Source: Acanthosepion pharaonis
Taxonomy: Eukaryota; Mollusca; Cephalopoda; Sepiida; Sepiidae
Direction of reading: 5' to 3'
NCBI GenBank assembly: GCA_903632075.3
Contig: CAHIKZ030005641.1
Coordinates: 1,447,001 to 1,511,000 of the forward strand
DNA length: 64,000 nucleotides
Shown piece by piece: positions 54,515 to 64,000 of the stretch (position 1 is the first letter of the stretch; every line of letters begins with the position of its first letter). The notes under the pieces were generated by a model, which had not been told where the DNA came from, searched no databases, and saw only the letters and a list, made by a program, of their open reading frames with translations. The translations under genes and the position numbers were made by a program.

Positions 54515-55065
54515 CGGAAATTTAAATATCTGTGAAGTGTTTTAACAGAAGACAAGAAAGGCAGACACCGAAATCTTATTGGAATGCATTAAAAGTTAAA
54601 CAACGTGTCAAAACATAGGAAAATTTCGTTTGGAACAACGTAAACAGTGCTTAATTGTTATATGATATATGACCTCCTTTATAGCGGTGTATATACGACA
54701 ATCTCCTCAAAGAGGAAGAAGAGAATTGAAGCAACATAAATGCTGAGAATACCATGGCCGAAATATATAAATAACGTGGAAGTTCTAAGGACAAAAAATG
54801 ACGCTTTCAGTTAGAATCAAAAATAGACTTTTGAAATTTCTAGGACACAAAATGAGAAAAGAGTGCTTGGAGAAATTGACACTGGCAGGACATACCTAAG
54901 GGAAGATGGACAAGAGGAAACAGCGATTAACTTATTTAATGAGTTTGTGTAAATGACTGGCAAATTAAGGATTGGAAGGGATGGCGCAAAGACAAACTTT
55001 AGTAAGAGGCACAAAGGACAGGATGTTGTGGAGAGCCATGATCACCAGTGGCATGATACGACTCA
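54515..55065 (+). mobile_element. RTE-like LINE, 3' fragment
   Basis: Ordered matches to 36655-37380: 'gaaatttaaatatctgtgaa' (KFKYL), 'gacaatctcctcaaagagga' (TISSKRK), 'atgctgagaataccatggcc' (MLRIPW), 'aaatttctaggacacaaaat' then 'gagaaaagag' (KFLGHKMRK), 'ggacaagaggaaacagcgat' (KRKQR) and 'ttgtggagagccatgatcac' (LWRAMI). Split over several frames. Confidence 0.75.
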
Positions 55066-56265
55066 GTACATCGCAGAAAAAGGAGACTCAATGCGCATAG
55101 CAAATTATTGATAACGAATCTTTTACTGCAGTAAAACACAAGTAAAGCGCATTTGTAGTGTTTCTTAAACATTGGTAACATGTTTAAATATTTTGATAGA
55201 ATCTACTTGCTGATTTCAGTTTATTAGCATCTGATCGATAATCAATAGATTTAGAGTTTTACTTCAATGAAAACTTGTGTAAATAGACCTCAACATTTTG
55301 CAACTGACTTCAAAAAAGTCAGTTTTATTTCTTGGTATTTTTTCTGAATTTCTAGCATCAGTCTGTCTCATTTCAGCAGACGCTTCGGCATACACGACTT
55401 TTTAACGAGGCAACAAATTGTACAATATATTAGAAGAAGTCAATGGCCGCAAATCATTTCCAGGTCGAGCTACGAATTCAGCTCACCCACTAATTTAATG
55501 GTGTCAGTTATTTGTAATCCGGATATGAATAGCCAATTAATCCACGAAGAAAAGAAAAAGATAAAATGGAACTCATATGCTCGTTTTTGTTTTTTTTTTT
55601 AAATGAAAAGACGACAAAGCAAGGCAAATTACAGAATAGTTCTACGTAAATGCTTGCATAAACAAGCAAGAGTTTGAAAAAACGTAGACGAAAAAAAAAA
55701 AGAAAAAATAATATAGGATTTGAGTTCGAAATACAGGGAGATTGTGGAGTTATTATTTATATCATAAAAAAAATTTTTAACACCTAAAATAAGAATTGAT
55801 AAAATAAATGAGTAGAAAAAAGTTGATAAATCTAACTTCAGATGAGCAAAAACAGTAAGTAAAACTAAGACAAACGATCTTTAAAATAGTTATACAAAAA
55901 CTAATAGAATATATATATATATATATATTATCTATATTATCTTTCTCACTCTCTCTTGAACAGAAAAGTAGAAATGTTTGTTAATTTTGGCAAAAGAGAG
56001 CAGACAGAAAAAATGAAAATATAAAACGGGATTTAAGACGGAAATACTCGGAGATTAAGATGTCATTAATTGTAATAACATACAATAAAATAATTCATAC
56101 TACCTTTTTGACAGTATTAAAACATAAACCATCAATCGATAAAAAAAATTGAACGAGAGTAGAAAATGTAAAGTTAATAAATATAAGTTTAGGTAAGCAT
56201 AACATAAATAAAAATAAGACAAAAATGTATTTTTATATTTTCATGTATTGACCTCAGTTCGTGAA
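55066..56265. other. AT-rich stretch, no gene recognised
   Basis: A short (AT)n tract lies at 55908-55930. The rest is A-rich with no recognised family. Confidence 0.35.
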
Positions 56266-56269
56266 TCCT

Positions 56270-56400
56270 ACCAGGTGCTACCACTCTAGGTTAGAGTGGA
56301 TGTGGGATCAACAACAATTAAAAGTTTGTTCAACACTCCTCAAAATCTCTCTATCAAAGGCTTTGCTGCCATATGTAGTTTATCTTCTGCTTAGTTGTAC
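56270..56400 (+). repeat. Dispersed family D, diverged copy
   Basis: 'gtgctaccactctaggttag', 'gggatcaacaacaattaaaa', 'ctcaaaatctctctatcaaa' and 'gctgccatatgtagtttatc' align with the copy at 51030-51140 (minus). Confidence 0.6.
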
Positions 56401-56434
56401 AAAAACATATAAATGCTAATACAGAAAAAAAATA

Positions 56435-56760
56435 TATATATACTAATTATATATACGTATATTCTAATTATATATATAATATAATCATTAAAACATAAAC
56501 TATAATCATTAGTTAATAATAATAGTTAATGTTACATATACATACTAATTATGTATATATATTCTAAGTATATATATATAATATAGACATTATAATATAA
56601 ACTATAATCATTAGTTAATATGTATTTATATTTACATTCAAATTCTAATATATTCTAATATATATATGTATGATATAAACATCAAATCATAAACGATGAA
56701 CATTAGTTAATACATAATATACTAATTATATATATATTCTAATTATATATATATATATTC
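56435..56760. repeat. AT-rich minisatellite, about 100-bp unit, three copies
   Basis: 'acataaactataatcattag' + 'ttaata' occurs at about 56493, 56596 (ataaactataatcattag) and 56688 (diverged). Each is preceded by 'attctaa.tatatatat' text. Confidence 0.7.
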
Positions 56761-57015
56761 AAACGTTGTTATAGTAGATATCGTACTTGAAATAGACGCC
56801 TCATTTTTACTTATTACACAGTATGTATGACGATTATCGATCTTCGCATTCGAGTAAGAAAATAAAATGCGTTTTCTGGCAAGTATCGAAAGTGCATCCT
56901 CCTTTGTAGGGGAAACCGTCGTTTGATCCGGCGTGCCTTACCAGTCGGGCGCAAAGAATGCTGCAGAAAGCAGCGTTCTATTTTCCATTTTGAAAGAAAC
57001 CATATACATATATAT

Positions 57016-57016
<1 letters not shown>

Positions 57017-57081
<65 letters not shown>
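57017..57081. repeat. (AT)n microsatellite
   Basis: About 65 bp of AT dinucleotides. Confidence 0.97.
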
Positions 57082-57083
<2 letters not shown>

Positions 57084-57652
57084 GGTATCCCCAATTCCCA
57101 GCAGCTGATATATAAAGCGAGGTAATCTTTAAGAACTTATTCTGATTACTTTCTTTTCAATCCGAGAATGGAAACAAATCACAAATAAAAAAGAATTCAA
57201 ACATTTTGATAATTTAATAGAAAACATTTATTTATTAAAATATTTGCAGATTGAAATTCAGTTCTCATCATATTTCTGTTCAGAAGTATGATGCTTTTTA
57301 ACTCTAGCGTCATCAGCTGTTATGGCTTCTTGACCACATTCAAGGGAATGGCTGCAGTCCCAAAGATCCAATAGAAGAATAATCAAATTTATGTCTAGAA
57401 AATTAGAAGATTAGAAGATTTGCCACACTTCAAGATGATTTCTTTTAGCAGAATAAATTATGTTCATCACAAAAAACTCTTTCAGCCTTCACATAACTTA
57501 CAGCAATAGTATTAATTATATTCTTAGGTATTATATTTCGGCTAATAATATATAAGTTTATTTTCGGATCATCCAACAATTGGTCACCTAACCTTTTTAT
57601 AATTTTAAAAATCTGTTTGGTCGACTCGAGCCGAACTGGTAGGATGACCCAC

Positions 57653-57688
<36 letters not shown>

Positions 57689-58080
57689 CCGTATTTTACC
57701 CAGTGTTTATTATTATACAGCCGATTCTGCACCAGTTTACTTCTTGAAAATGTTACCTACTTTTATTTACTCATTGCCATCAGGTAGACAACATACAGCA
57801 GCCTCAAGTTGAAAACAAGCATAGCCTATTAACAGTATTAATGCCACACGACAAATCTGCGCATATTGTGGCACGTTTTATGTGGTCGCTGGCGCATGTA
57901 TAGTTACATCGTGATTTCAGTGACGTCAAAAAGTAACTACTAAAACGTGCCTATTCTCGATATTTTATGTCAGTTTTACTTTTACTTTGATTTTTAGCAA
58001 GTATTTTTCACAAATGAGTCACATGGAAACCTGAAGAACATAAAAAGTCATTGCCAAGAACAAGGTTAACTTATTTTTTA
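57082..58080. other. No recognised gene
   Basis: A short AT/CATATA tract lies at 57653-57687. The remainder is AT-rich and unassigned. Confidence 0.35.
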
Positions 58081-58084
58081 TAGG

Positions 58085-58615
58085 TAAGTAAATGTAATTT
58101 ATGCACTAAATAAAAGCAGAAGTCATATCTCGAAATTCCTAATGATAGCAATAACAAAAACACAGATGGTATTATGTAAAGGTTCAAATATCCAACGAAG
58201 TATCTTCTAATGATAATTAAAGAAAAACATTGCTTGCATGATATAAGGGAGTCCAATATCGAAGGTAGCAATAAATCTGTGGTATAGTTAATTTTATTTC
58301 TCAAAACAAAGATAGTCTTGTTTAGCAATCTCTAATGACAACTCTAACAAAAACATAGATGCCATTATGGAAGACTTCAAAAATTCAAGGTAGCAAGTGC
58401 ATTAATTAATGTAATTTGTTATGTAAGTTATGAAATGTTTTATATATTATTTTTTGTTTCAACTTTAACAAAAACATTGATGGCATGTGAAAATCCAGTG
58501 TAGCAGTAATTATGTCAATAAACTTAAATTTATTTATCAAAATGAGACATTAGTCGTCTTATATATAAATTGATGTTATAAATTAAAGAAACTGTCAATG
58601 GTAGCGGTATTAATA
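58085..58615. repeat. Degenerate satellite, about 114-bp unit, left block
   Basis: Units share 'ta.caaaaaca..gatggca', 'tcaaatatccaaggtagca', 'ttaattttattta.caaaa' and 'agtcttatatagcaa.t.taatga'. The 'caaatatccaa' equivalents lie near 58186, 58254, 58376 and 58488. The block continues after an interruption at 59515. Confidence 0.65.
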
Positions 58616-58840
58616 ATGGTAATATTAGCTGTTTCCTTATAAGGAAACATTCGGCATTCGTTGCCTGAACAGCCTGTTCTACTCGAGTTTTGATTTTTTT
58701 ACTCTCAGACTATCGGAATGGGATCAAAGTATATTATTTGTTCTCCTCATTTCTAACGGTAATGGTAATATTAGCCGTTTCCTTATAAGGAAACATTCGG
58801 CATTCATTGAGAGAACAGCCAGTGATACCTGAGTTATGCG
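58616..58840. repeat. Doublet with 18-bp perfect palindrome
   Basis: 'gtaatattagc.gtttcctta' + 'taaggaaacattcggcattc' occurs twice, 146 bp apart. Each copy contains the perfect palindrome GTTTCCTTATAAGGAAAC (58631-58648 and 58777-58794). A decayed third copy lies at 59350-59430 ('atattagttgttaccttata', then 'actgccagtgttatttt'). Confidence 0.85.
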
Positions 58841-58844
58841 TGCA

Positions 58845-59335
58845 ACTGAAAATACTGTTGAGAGGTGAACGGCCTCGGGGGACAGCTGCCCGCGGTAGTA
58901 CGACCTTCATTGCACTAAAGAGCGGAGAGTGGTATTGATACCGATGACAGCGCGACCGAAGTGGTCTGCTTTTGGACTTGGTCCGGTTGCACCCGACCGG
59001 CCTCCCCCGCATTAAAGTGTGCCTTGTTTTGTATCATACCAACGTGGTACAGTAAGTAAATACCATCTGCATTTGAGTAGACGAACTATATTTTATCTCT
59101 CAATTGTGTTTTTGTCTTCGGATAGAGCACAACAAATAAATGTGGGATGCCTAGTCCCGGGCATAGCAACCGTGGGACAACACCGCCCCCATTGCACCAA
59201 AAGATCGAAGGAATATCGACACCAGCTAGACAATAATAGTTGGCAATTTTTGGCCTTATCCCATAGGCACGCTCTGGCGCCCCTCACTCTGAAAAGACGA
59301 ATAAATACAAAGTGTAGTATCCGTTCTTCCCATAG
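58845..59335. other. GC-rich block inside the satellite
   Basis: About 490 bp, locally GC-rich ('gaacggcctcgggggacagc', 'cgaccggcctcccccgc', 'caccgcccccattgcacc'). It lies between the second and third copies of the palindromic repeat. Overlapping frames of 92 (minus), 106 (plus) and 64 (minus) codons are not recognised. 'cattgcactaaagagc' (58910) and 'cattgcaccaaaagatcga' (59190) suggest an internal duplication. The class is unknown. Confidence 0.45.
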
Positions 59336-59514
59336 TTAATATTAATAGCAATATTAGTTGTTACCTTATATAGAAGTATATATTCGTTTAGCAATGATCG
59401 AACTGCCAGTGTTATTTTCGGTTGAAATTTACAGCGTCTTTCTATTAAAACAATTTTTCATGAAAATAGGTTTCTCAAGTTTAGTCCGGTTATTGCTCTT
59501 TCCGGCCATTTTGA

Positions 59515-59850
59515 TAGAAAGGTCAAATATCCAAGGTAGCAGTAAATTTGCTAGTAAATTTAATTCTTTTTCTTAAAATAACGCATAAATAATTTTATAT
59601 AGCAATTCTAAATAATAACTCATTCAAAAAAAAAAAAACCCATGGTGACCAACAATATGTTCAGAAATGCAATTTTATTTACTAAAATAAAGCTTTAGCC
59701 ATTTTCCATCTGAACTTCTGTTTGACATCGATAGCTTTATGTAAGTGTTCAAATATCCAAGGTCGTGGTGACAATGTCAATATATATAATTTTATTTAGC
59801 AAAATGAACCCTAAATAGTCTTATATGAGAGTTACGAATTGTAAATATAC
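59515..59850. repeat. Degenerate satellite, right block
   Basis: 'gtcaaatatccaaggtagca' (59521) and 'ttcaaatatccaaggtcg' (59748) are 228 bp apart, twice the ~114-bp period, with the usual 'aattttatttagcaaaatga' between and after. It is in phase with the left block's motif order. Confidence 0.65.
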
Positions 59851-59854
59851 ACAT

Positions 59855-60435
59855 CAAACAGAAGTTGAAATAGCTTGGAAGCGTTTTAACATAGGATGGA
59901 AAATGCGACACTGAGATCGGAAAGAGGGTGGAATTCGAAAAGCTATGCAAGATGCTGAGAAACTGAAAAATTTCGTTTGAAATAACAAAAAGTGTGCTGG
60001 ATTGCGATGTGATATCCGTCCTCTTATATGGCAGTGAATGTTGAACGATCTCCCCACGGATGAGGAAAAAACTGAAGGCATCAGTAATGTGCTTCTCCAG
60101 AAGGAAACCGAAAATTCCATAGATGGAGCAAGTAGGCAACGAGGAAGTCTTGAATAAAATGGAAATAGAAAGAACACTCAGATTCAGGAAAAGACAGCTG
60201 GAATTTCTTTTGACACAGGATAAAGTAGTTGGCATGGAAAACCTAATCCTCATGGTTCATATTGATGGCAAGAGGGATAGGAGAAAACAGCGAGTCACTT
60301 ACCTGACGGGATTGTGTGAATGGAGGACGGAATAGTGAGTGAGGCATTAGAGAAGGTAGAAAAATTTCTAAGAGCCACACAAAATAGAAAGTTGTGGAGA
60401 GCCATGATCGACAATGTTCTGAAGGGACGAGACAT
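59855..60435 (+). mobile_element. RTE-like LINE, 3' fragment
   Basis: Contains 'gaagttgaaatagcttggaa' (KLKYL..), 'gcgacactgagatcgg' (CDTEI), 'tcctcttatatggcagtgaa' then 'tgttgaacgatctccc' (LLYGSEC.TIS), and a 70-codon frame (60123-60335) with 'TLRFRKRQLEFL', 'ENLILMVHIDGKRDRRKQRV' and 'TYLTGLCEW'. It ends 'ttgtggagagccatgatcga' (LWRAMI). Along with 36655 it is the best copy of this LINE in the window, but it has no RT catalytic region. Confidence 0.8.
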
Positions 60436-60625
60436 CTAGAAGTAGTATTCTTATATAGCAAATTTTAGCTTAGTTCACAATTACCACTAGCAGCGCCCAC
60501 TGTAACTAGCTTAATAAACATTGCTTTGCAATAGGCGCTTTCATATTTCTTTTTTCAGTTCAATTCTGTAATTATCAATAACGATTAAGATAAATATAGT
60601 TGTAATGGGCTGTAGGACGTGCAGT

Positions 60626-60745
60626 TGGTGTAGTGGTTAGAGAGTCGAGTTCGAATTCTAGTCGAAACTGTTACATTCCCTTTCAGATAAAAACCCTTCG
60701 GAAAAGTACAAATCTATTTTCTCCGCCTTCCTACGAATTAAATAG
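60626..60745 (+). mobile_element. tRNA-headed SINE of the 5S/tRNA family, no 5S head
   Basis: 'gttggtgtagtggttagaga' (A box) is followed after only a few bases by 'gagttcgaattcta' (B-box-like), so the middle of the tRNA part is deleted. The body 'ctttcagataaaaacccttc' and 'ggaaaagtacaaatctattt' corresponds to 'cttaggggcaaataacctta..ggaaatgtatcaatctac' at 51893. Confidence 0.6.
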
Positions 60746-61627
60746 TACAATAGAAGAAACTCCCTAGCCGTGATTGGAAACAAGTATACTAGAAGGACAA
60801 CTCACAATACAAAACGCATATGACCCTGGCGGGCACATACTTGAAATATGACTAATGTCCGTTGCAATATAATCACAGGCTGGCTCTGTGAGTGTTTCAG
60901 AAATACAAATGGGTTTGGGCATGCTAAAAACTAAAATAACGAGCAGCCATGCTGAAGAGAGGTCACAGGGATTTGCAGAATATCGAACGAGCTCTGATGA
61001 GGAATAGCCTGTGCATCGCTGTACGTTAGACTGCAAAAATGTTTAGCTTATTTAATAACAATGTTGTAATTGCTTGCCATTCATTGAAAATGGAATTTCC
61101 TACCGCAATAATTGTTTACAACACTTGCTCATTAACCATAACAAGGGGACAGGTGCCGAAATCATTTACTACGCTTAAATACAACACATAGCAACGAGCC
61201 TAAGAATCCAAGCAGGAATTGAACACACTCCAATCATAAGATCAGAAATTTGACTGCAAGAGGCGCCGAAAAATTTATATGTATCTATGACATAACTGTG
61301 TTTGGCAGAGGTCACCCAGTGAGGATCAAACCTACTCGTACTTTGATTAGCTCCGAATCTATTTTACTTTCATTATACTCAAGTATTTCTCTCATGCTTA
61401 TTTCTTAATAGGATATTTTTCCCATATGAACTCACGTATAAAAATAAATATTATATTAATTTATCTCTAAAAAGTGCTTTTAGAAAATGGATTTTTTAAG
61501 AAAAAATGGATTTTTTAAGAATCTATATTGTAGAAGACTTCGTGTTGACATAGTTGATCAGCAGTTGGTATTCACTAAATACATTATCTCTACACAAGAT
61601 AGATATCAATAGATTAAGAAACCTACG
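60746..61627. other. No recognised gene
   Basis: A 90-codon minus-strand frame (60764-61036) shows no domain. 'aggatcaaacc' at 61322 is B-box-like on minus but isolated. Confidence 0.35.
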
Positions 61628-61630
61628 GCG

Positions 61631-61668
<38 letters not shown>

Positions 61669-61682
61669 AAGATAGATAGATA
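61628..61682. repeat. (GATA)n microsatellite
   Basis: About 13 units with one GAAA variant. Confidence 0.96.
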
Positions 61683-61789
61683 TTTTTCACGCTCTTCGCA
61701 TTTGTAAAGAGATTTGTAGATAGCTAATCAGTTTGTTCCCACCTATTCATTTTAACTGTTTTTATAGTTATTAGCTGTGATAATTTAGG

Positions 61790-61842
61790 CGGCGGTGGTG
61801 GTGGGTGTTTTTGTTGTTGTTGTTGTTGTTGTTGTTGTTATT
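61790..61842. repeat. (GTG)n/(GTT)n microsatellite
   Basis: GGTGGTG followed by about nine GTT units. The poly-Val frame is an artefact. Confidence 0.92.
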
Positions 61843-62084
61843 GGTGTGATGGTTCAGGCTGTGGTGGTGATGGTGATGCTGTGTGTGTCTGATCGCATGC
61901 GTGTATGTGTGTGTGTGATTTGCTTCTTTTTTTTATTTTTCTTTCCCTCAGTTTTTCCTGGCTTTTTTACTTTGTGTTTTTTTTTTGCCTCTTCGAATAA
62001 CGCATCTGCTGTTACCGACAATGAAGCAGCCAGATGCCAGAAGATGCAATGTTCATTAGTATTATGTAGGAAGAAGAACAAAGA

Positions 62085-62525
62085 TTGAATGAAATAAATG
62101 GAGAAGAAATAAATAAAAAGAAGAAATAAATAAATCTGAAGAAGAAGAAAAAGGAAATAAATTTGAAGCGGAAAATGAAGAAATAAACAAACCCGAAGAA
62201 AGAAAGAAAGAAATCAAAAGAAGAAGAAGAAGAAGAAGAAATAAATACATCTGGAGAATAAGAAAATGTAAAAAAATTTGAAGTAAACTAAATAAATAAA
62301 TCTGAAGAGGAAGAAGAAATATATCTAAAGAAGAAGTAATAAGAAAGAAATATGAAGAAGACGAAGAAATAAATAAATATAAGGAAGAAGAAAAACATAT
62401 TTCCGATGAAGAAGAAGAAGAAAAAGACGAACAAGAACAAGAAAAAGGAGGAGAAGAAGAAGAAAAGAAGAAGAAGATGAAGAAGAAGAAGAAGAAAGAC
62501 TAGAGGAAATTAATTAAAATGATAA
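62085..62525. repeat. (AAG)-rich polypurine tract, about 440 bp
   Basis: Almost all A and G on the plus strand, built from GAA/AAG triplets with 'aaataaataaat' interludes. It fades into general A-rich text up to 63010. Confidence 0.88.
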
Positions 62526-63320
62526 AAGAAAATATTGAAAATCTAAAAAAAATATGTAAATATGAAAAATAAAAAAATAAAAGATGAACTAAATGTGAAA
62601 AGAAAGAAGGAAAATTGAAAGAAAAAGGAATTGGAGAAAAAAAACTCAAAATAAAAGAAAATTAGTAAGACATGAAAAATAGTAGAATATTAAAGAAATA
62701 GTAGGCAAAAAAGAGGGGTCCGCAAAGAAATACAAAGAAAAAATACTGAAAAGATAACAATGCAGCAAAAGGAAAAGAATTAACAACAGGGAAAAAAACA
62801 AAGAATCAAAAATGAAGATAGAAAGAAAAAATTTAAAAAAATAAACGAACGAAGAGAAACGTTTGGAAACAGAAATAAATTTTTGTGTAAACGAATCAAA
62901 GACGAACGAAAGGAAAAAGTCTGAAGGCAAAGTCACGAGGAGAAAAAAAAAAGCCGAGTATGGCTGCCTTTTTATTGGCAGAAAAATGGTTTTGAGGTAA
63001 GGCCGAAAACTGAAAGACATTTTAAAAAGAGCAGAAAACAGAACACGAATTGAACAAGTGCATTCGTTATTTTCAAGACGAAAACTAATCCGTTAAACAT
63101 TCCAACGAACGAAAGCTGCAGCAAACACTGTTCATCTCTCCAACACAAATAACTCTAAACAATGCAGAACATCCATTTTTTTTTTTACGTTTATTTAAAC
63201 ATTTATTAACGTAATTTTATTTGCTTCTTTATTTATTATCAAAAGAAAAAAATGATTCCTTTACTTGACTCGACCAGATGAAGGCAAGAACGAGTCATCG
63301 GGTTTACAGAATGTATTCTT
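62526..63320. other. A-rich low-complexity DNA, no gene
   Basis: Poly-A/AAAG text to about 63000. The 124-codon minus-strand FFLLS-rich frame is a composition artefact. Confidence 0.5.
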
Positions 63321-63324
63321 TTTT

Positions 63325-63640
63325 ATGCCATGTCTCTTCAGGATGTAGGTGATCATGGCCCTCCACAGTTTCATTTTTCTTTATTATTTATGAAATTCTA
63401 TGTTTCCTTGGGAATAACAGTAGATTAAATCCCTGTCCATGTCCTCTAAAAAAGTCGCTTCCACCCAAGGTAAATGTCATGTGATTTCAGGACGTAGACA
63501 ATACATACCTTCGTATTATTTTTTTTAATTCCATATAACGTCAGGGTGTAGGCGATCATCAGTCTCCACATATTCTTATTGTTTTGTAATGCTACGTGAT
63601 TTCAGGATATAAGCAATCATAACTTTCCACATTTTCTTCA
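63325..63640 (-). mobile_element. Cluster of four RTE-like LINE 3' ends
   Basis: The unit '(c)catg..tcttcaggatgta' + 'ggtgatcatggccctccaca' (63325-63370) recurs in decayed form at about 63475, 63531 and 63588. Each has a '..tca.gg.tgta.gc.atca' core and two have a 'ctccaca'/'ttccaca' end. On minus this is the 'tgtggagagccatgatc..' 3' end of the RTE-like LINE. No longer coding parts are attached. Confidence 0.55.
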
Positions 63641-63759
63641 TTAACTTTTATTTAACTGTTAATTAATAATAACCACGACGTCTTCAGAAAGATAATGGAA
63701 TAGGTTTCCCATGAATTTTCCAGAATTTGAATTCAGAATAACCTTTCTCCTGGAATTGC

Positions 63760-64000
63760 TGTCCAATCTATCCTGCTATTTAACACATAGCTTTAGGGAG
63801 GGATTCATGCCTTTCCCAAGACCATCAGAGCGAAAGTGAGCAGTACAGACCTTATCTGTGTACTTTGAATTCAATGTTTTCCTTCTCTTGGACTGGCTAC
63901 CATACAAAATTAGAGATACATTTCTATTTCACTGTTTAACCCATAGCTATTGGAGAAGAGATAGATCCATGTCTTTCTTCAGTGCATTAGTCGAGGTGTA
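63760..64000 (-). mobile_element. Two 5S/tRNA SINE body fragments, right one cut by the window end
   Basis: 'gctatttaacacatagcttt' + 'agggagggattcatgccttt' (63776-63815) and 'actgtttaacccatagctat' + 'tggagaagagatagatccat' (63930-63970) are reverse complements of the body segment '..atgtatcaatctacttcc' + '..agcgatgggtttaacagta' at 51918-51965. They are 154 bp apart in the same orientation. Confidence 0.5.

Noticed and set aside
62646..63020. A 124-codon minus-strand frame rich in Phe, Leu and Ser that could look like a membrane protein
   Set aside because: It lies in A-rich low-complexity DNA. The hydrophobic bias follows from the T-rich minus strand.

Overview
This 64 kb window looks like intergenic, repeat-dominated DNA from an animal nuclear genome. 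The base composition is AT-rich and very long dinucleotide and tetranucleotide microsatellites are everywhere. I found no host gene with an exon structure I could support. The longest open frames are microsatellite translations (LSLSLS, YIYIYI, LSIYLSIY) or decayed pieces of transposons. The combination of an RTE-like LINE with the 'LLYGSECWTIS..MKKRLEA..MWFYRRMLRI' type C-terminus, jockey-like LINE tails, Penelope-like tails, Tc1 relics and a restriction-like-endonuclease LINE fits a mollusc, most probably a coleoid cephalopod. That placement is inference from repeat style, not from a host gene.

Layout. 1-9 kb: jockey-like LINE tails, long (AT)n tracts, one very long (CT)n tract (4446-4709), a minus-strand 5S-headed SINE fragment (6121-6262) and a nested AT palindrome (7190-7398). 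8.3-13.6 kb: three copies of dispersed family B, two of them head to head. Between them lies a nested mosaic (9.69-11.56 kb): a dead Tc1 element split by an RTE-like LINE and by a 172-bp family C element, which itself carries a 238-bp GC-rich insert flanked by an 11-bp target duplication. 14.4-15.6 kb: another family C copy, a 5S/tRNA SINE and a family D copy. 16.7-31 kb: pyrimidine tracts, a jockey fragment, a Penelope fragment between (TA)n tracts, GATA arrays, a tRNA-like element and a jockey-like reverse transcriptase fragment. 31-34.7 kb: a 141-bp Tc1/mariner-type MITE and a complete non-autonomous LTR retrotransposon (32000-34691) with 448/461-bp LTRs, a TACT duplication, a primer binding site and a purine tract. 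36-41 kb: a well preserved minus-strand RTE-like LINE, family A copies and a second Penelope tail. 44.1-48.7 kb: a long, frameshifted RLE-type LINE interrupted by a jockey-like insertion. 48.8-54.1 kb: two good 5S/tRNA SINEs and families A, D and E. 54.5-64 kb: two plus-strand RTE-like LINE fragments, a degenerate ~114-bp satellite with an internal GC-rich block, an (AAG)-rich purine tract, clustered LINE 3' ends and SINE bodies.

The elements do not form a working pathway. They record successive insertions, many of them into microsatellites or into each other. The best candidates for something undescribed are the GC-rich hairpin-forming insert at 11201-11438, whose empty site is present in the same window, and the 5S rRNA + tRNA composite SINE family, of which at least four headed copies and several fragments are visible.
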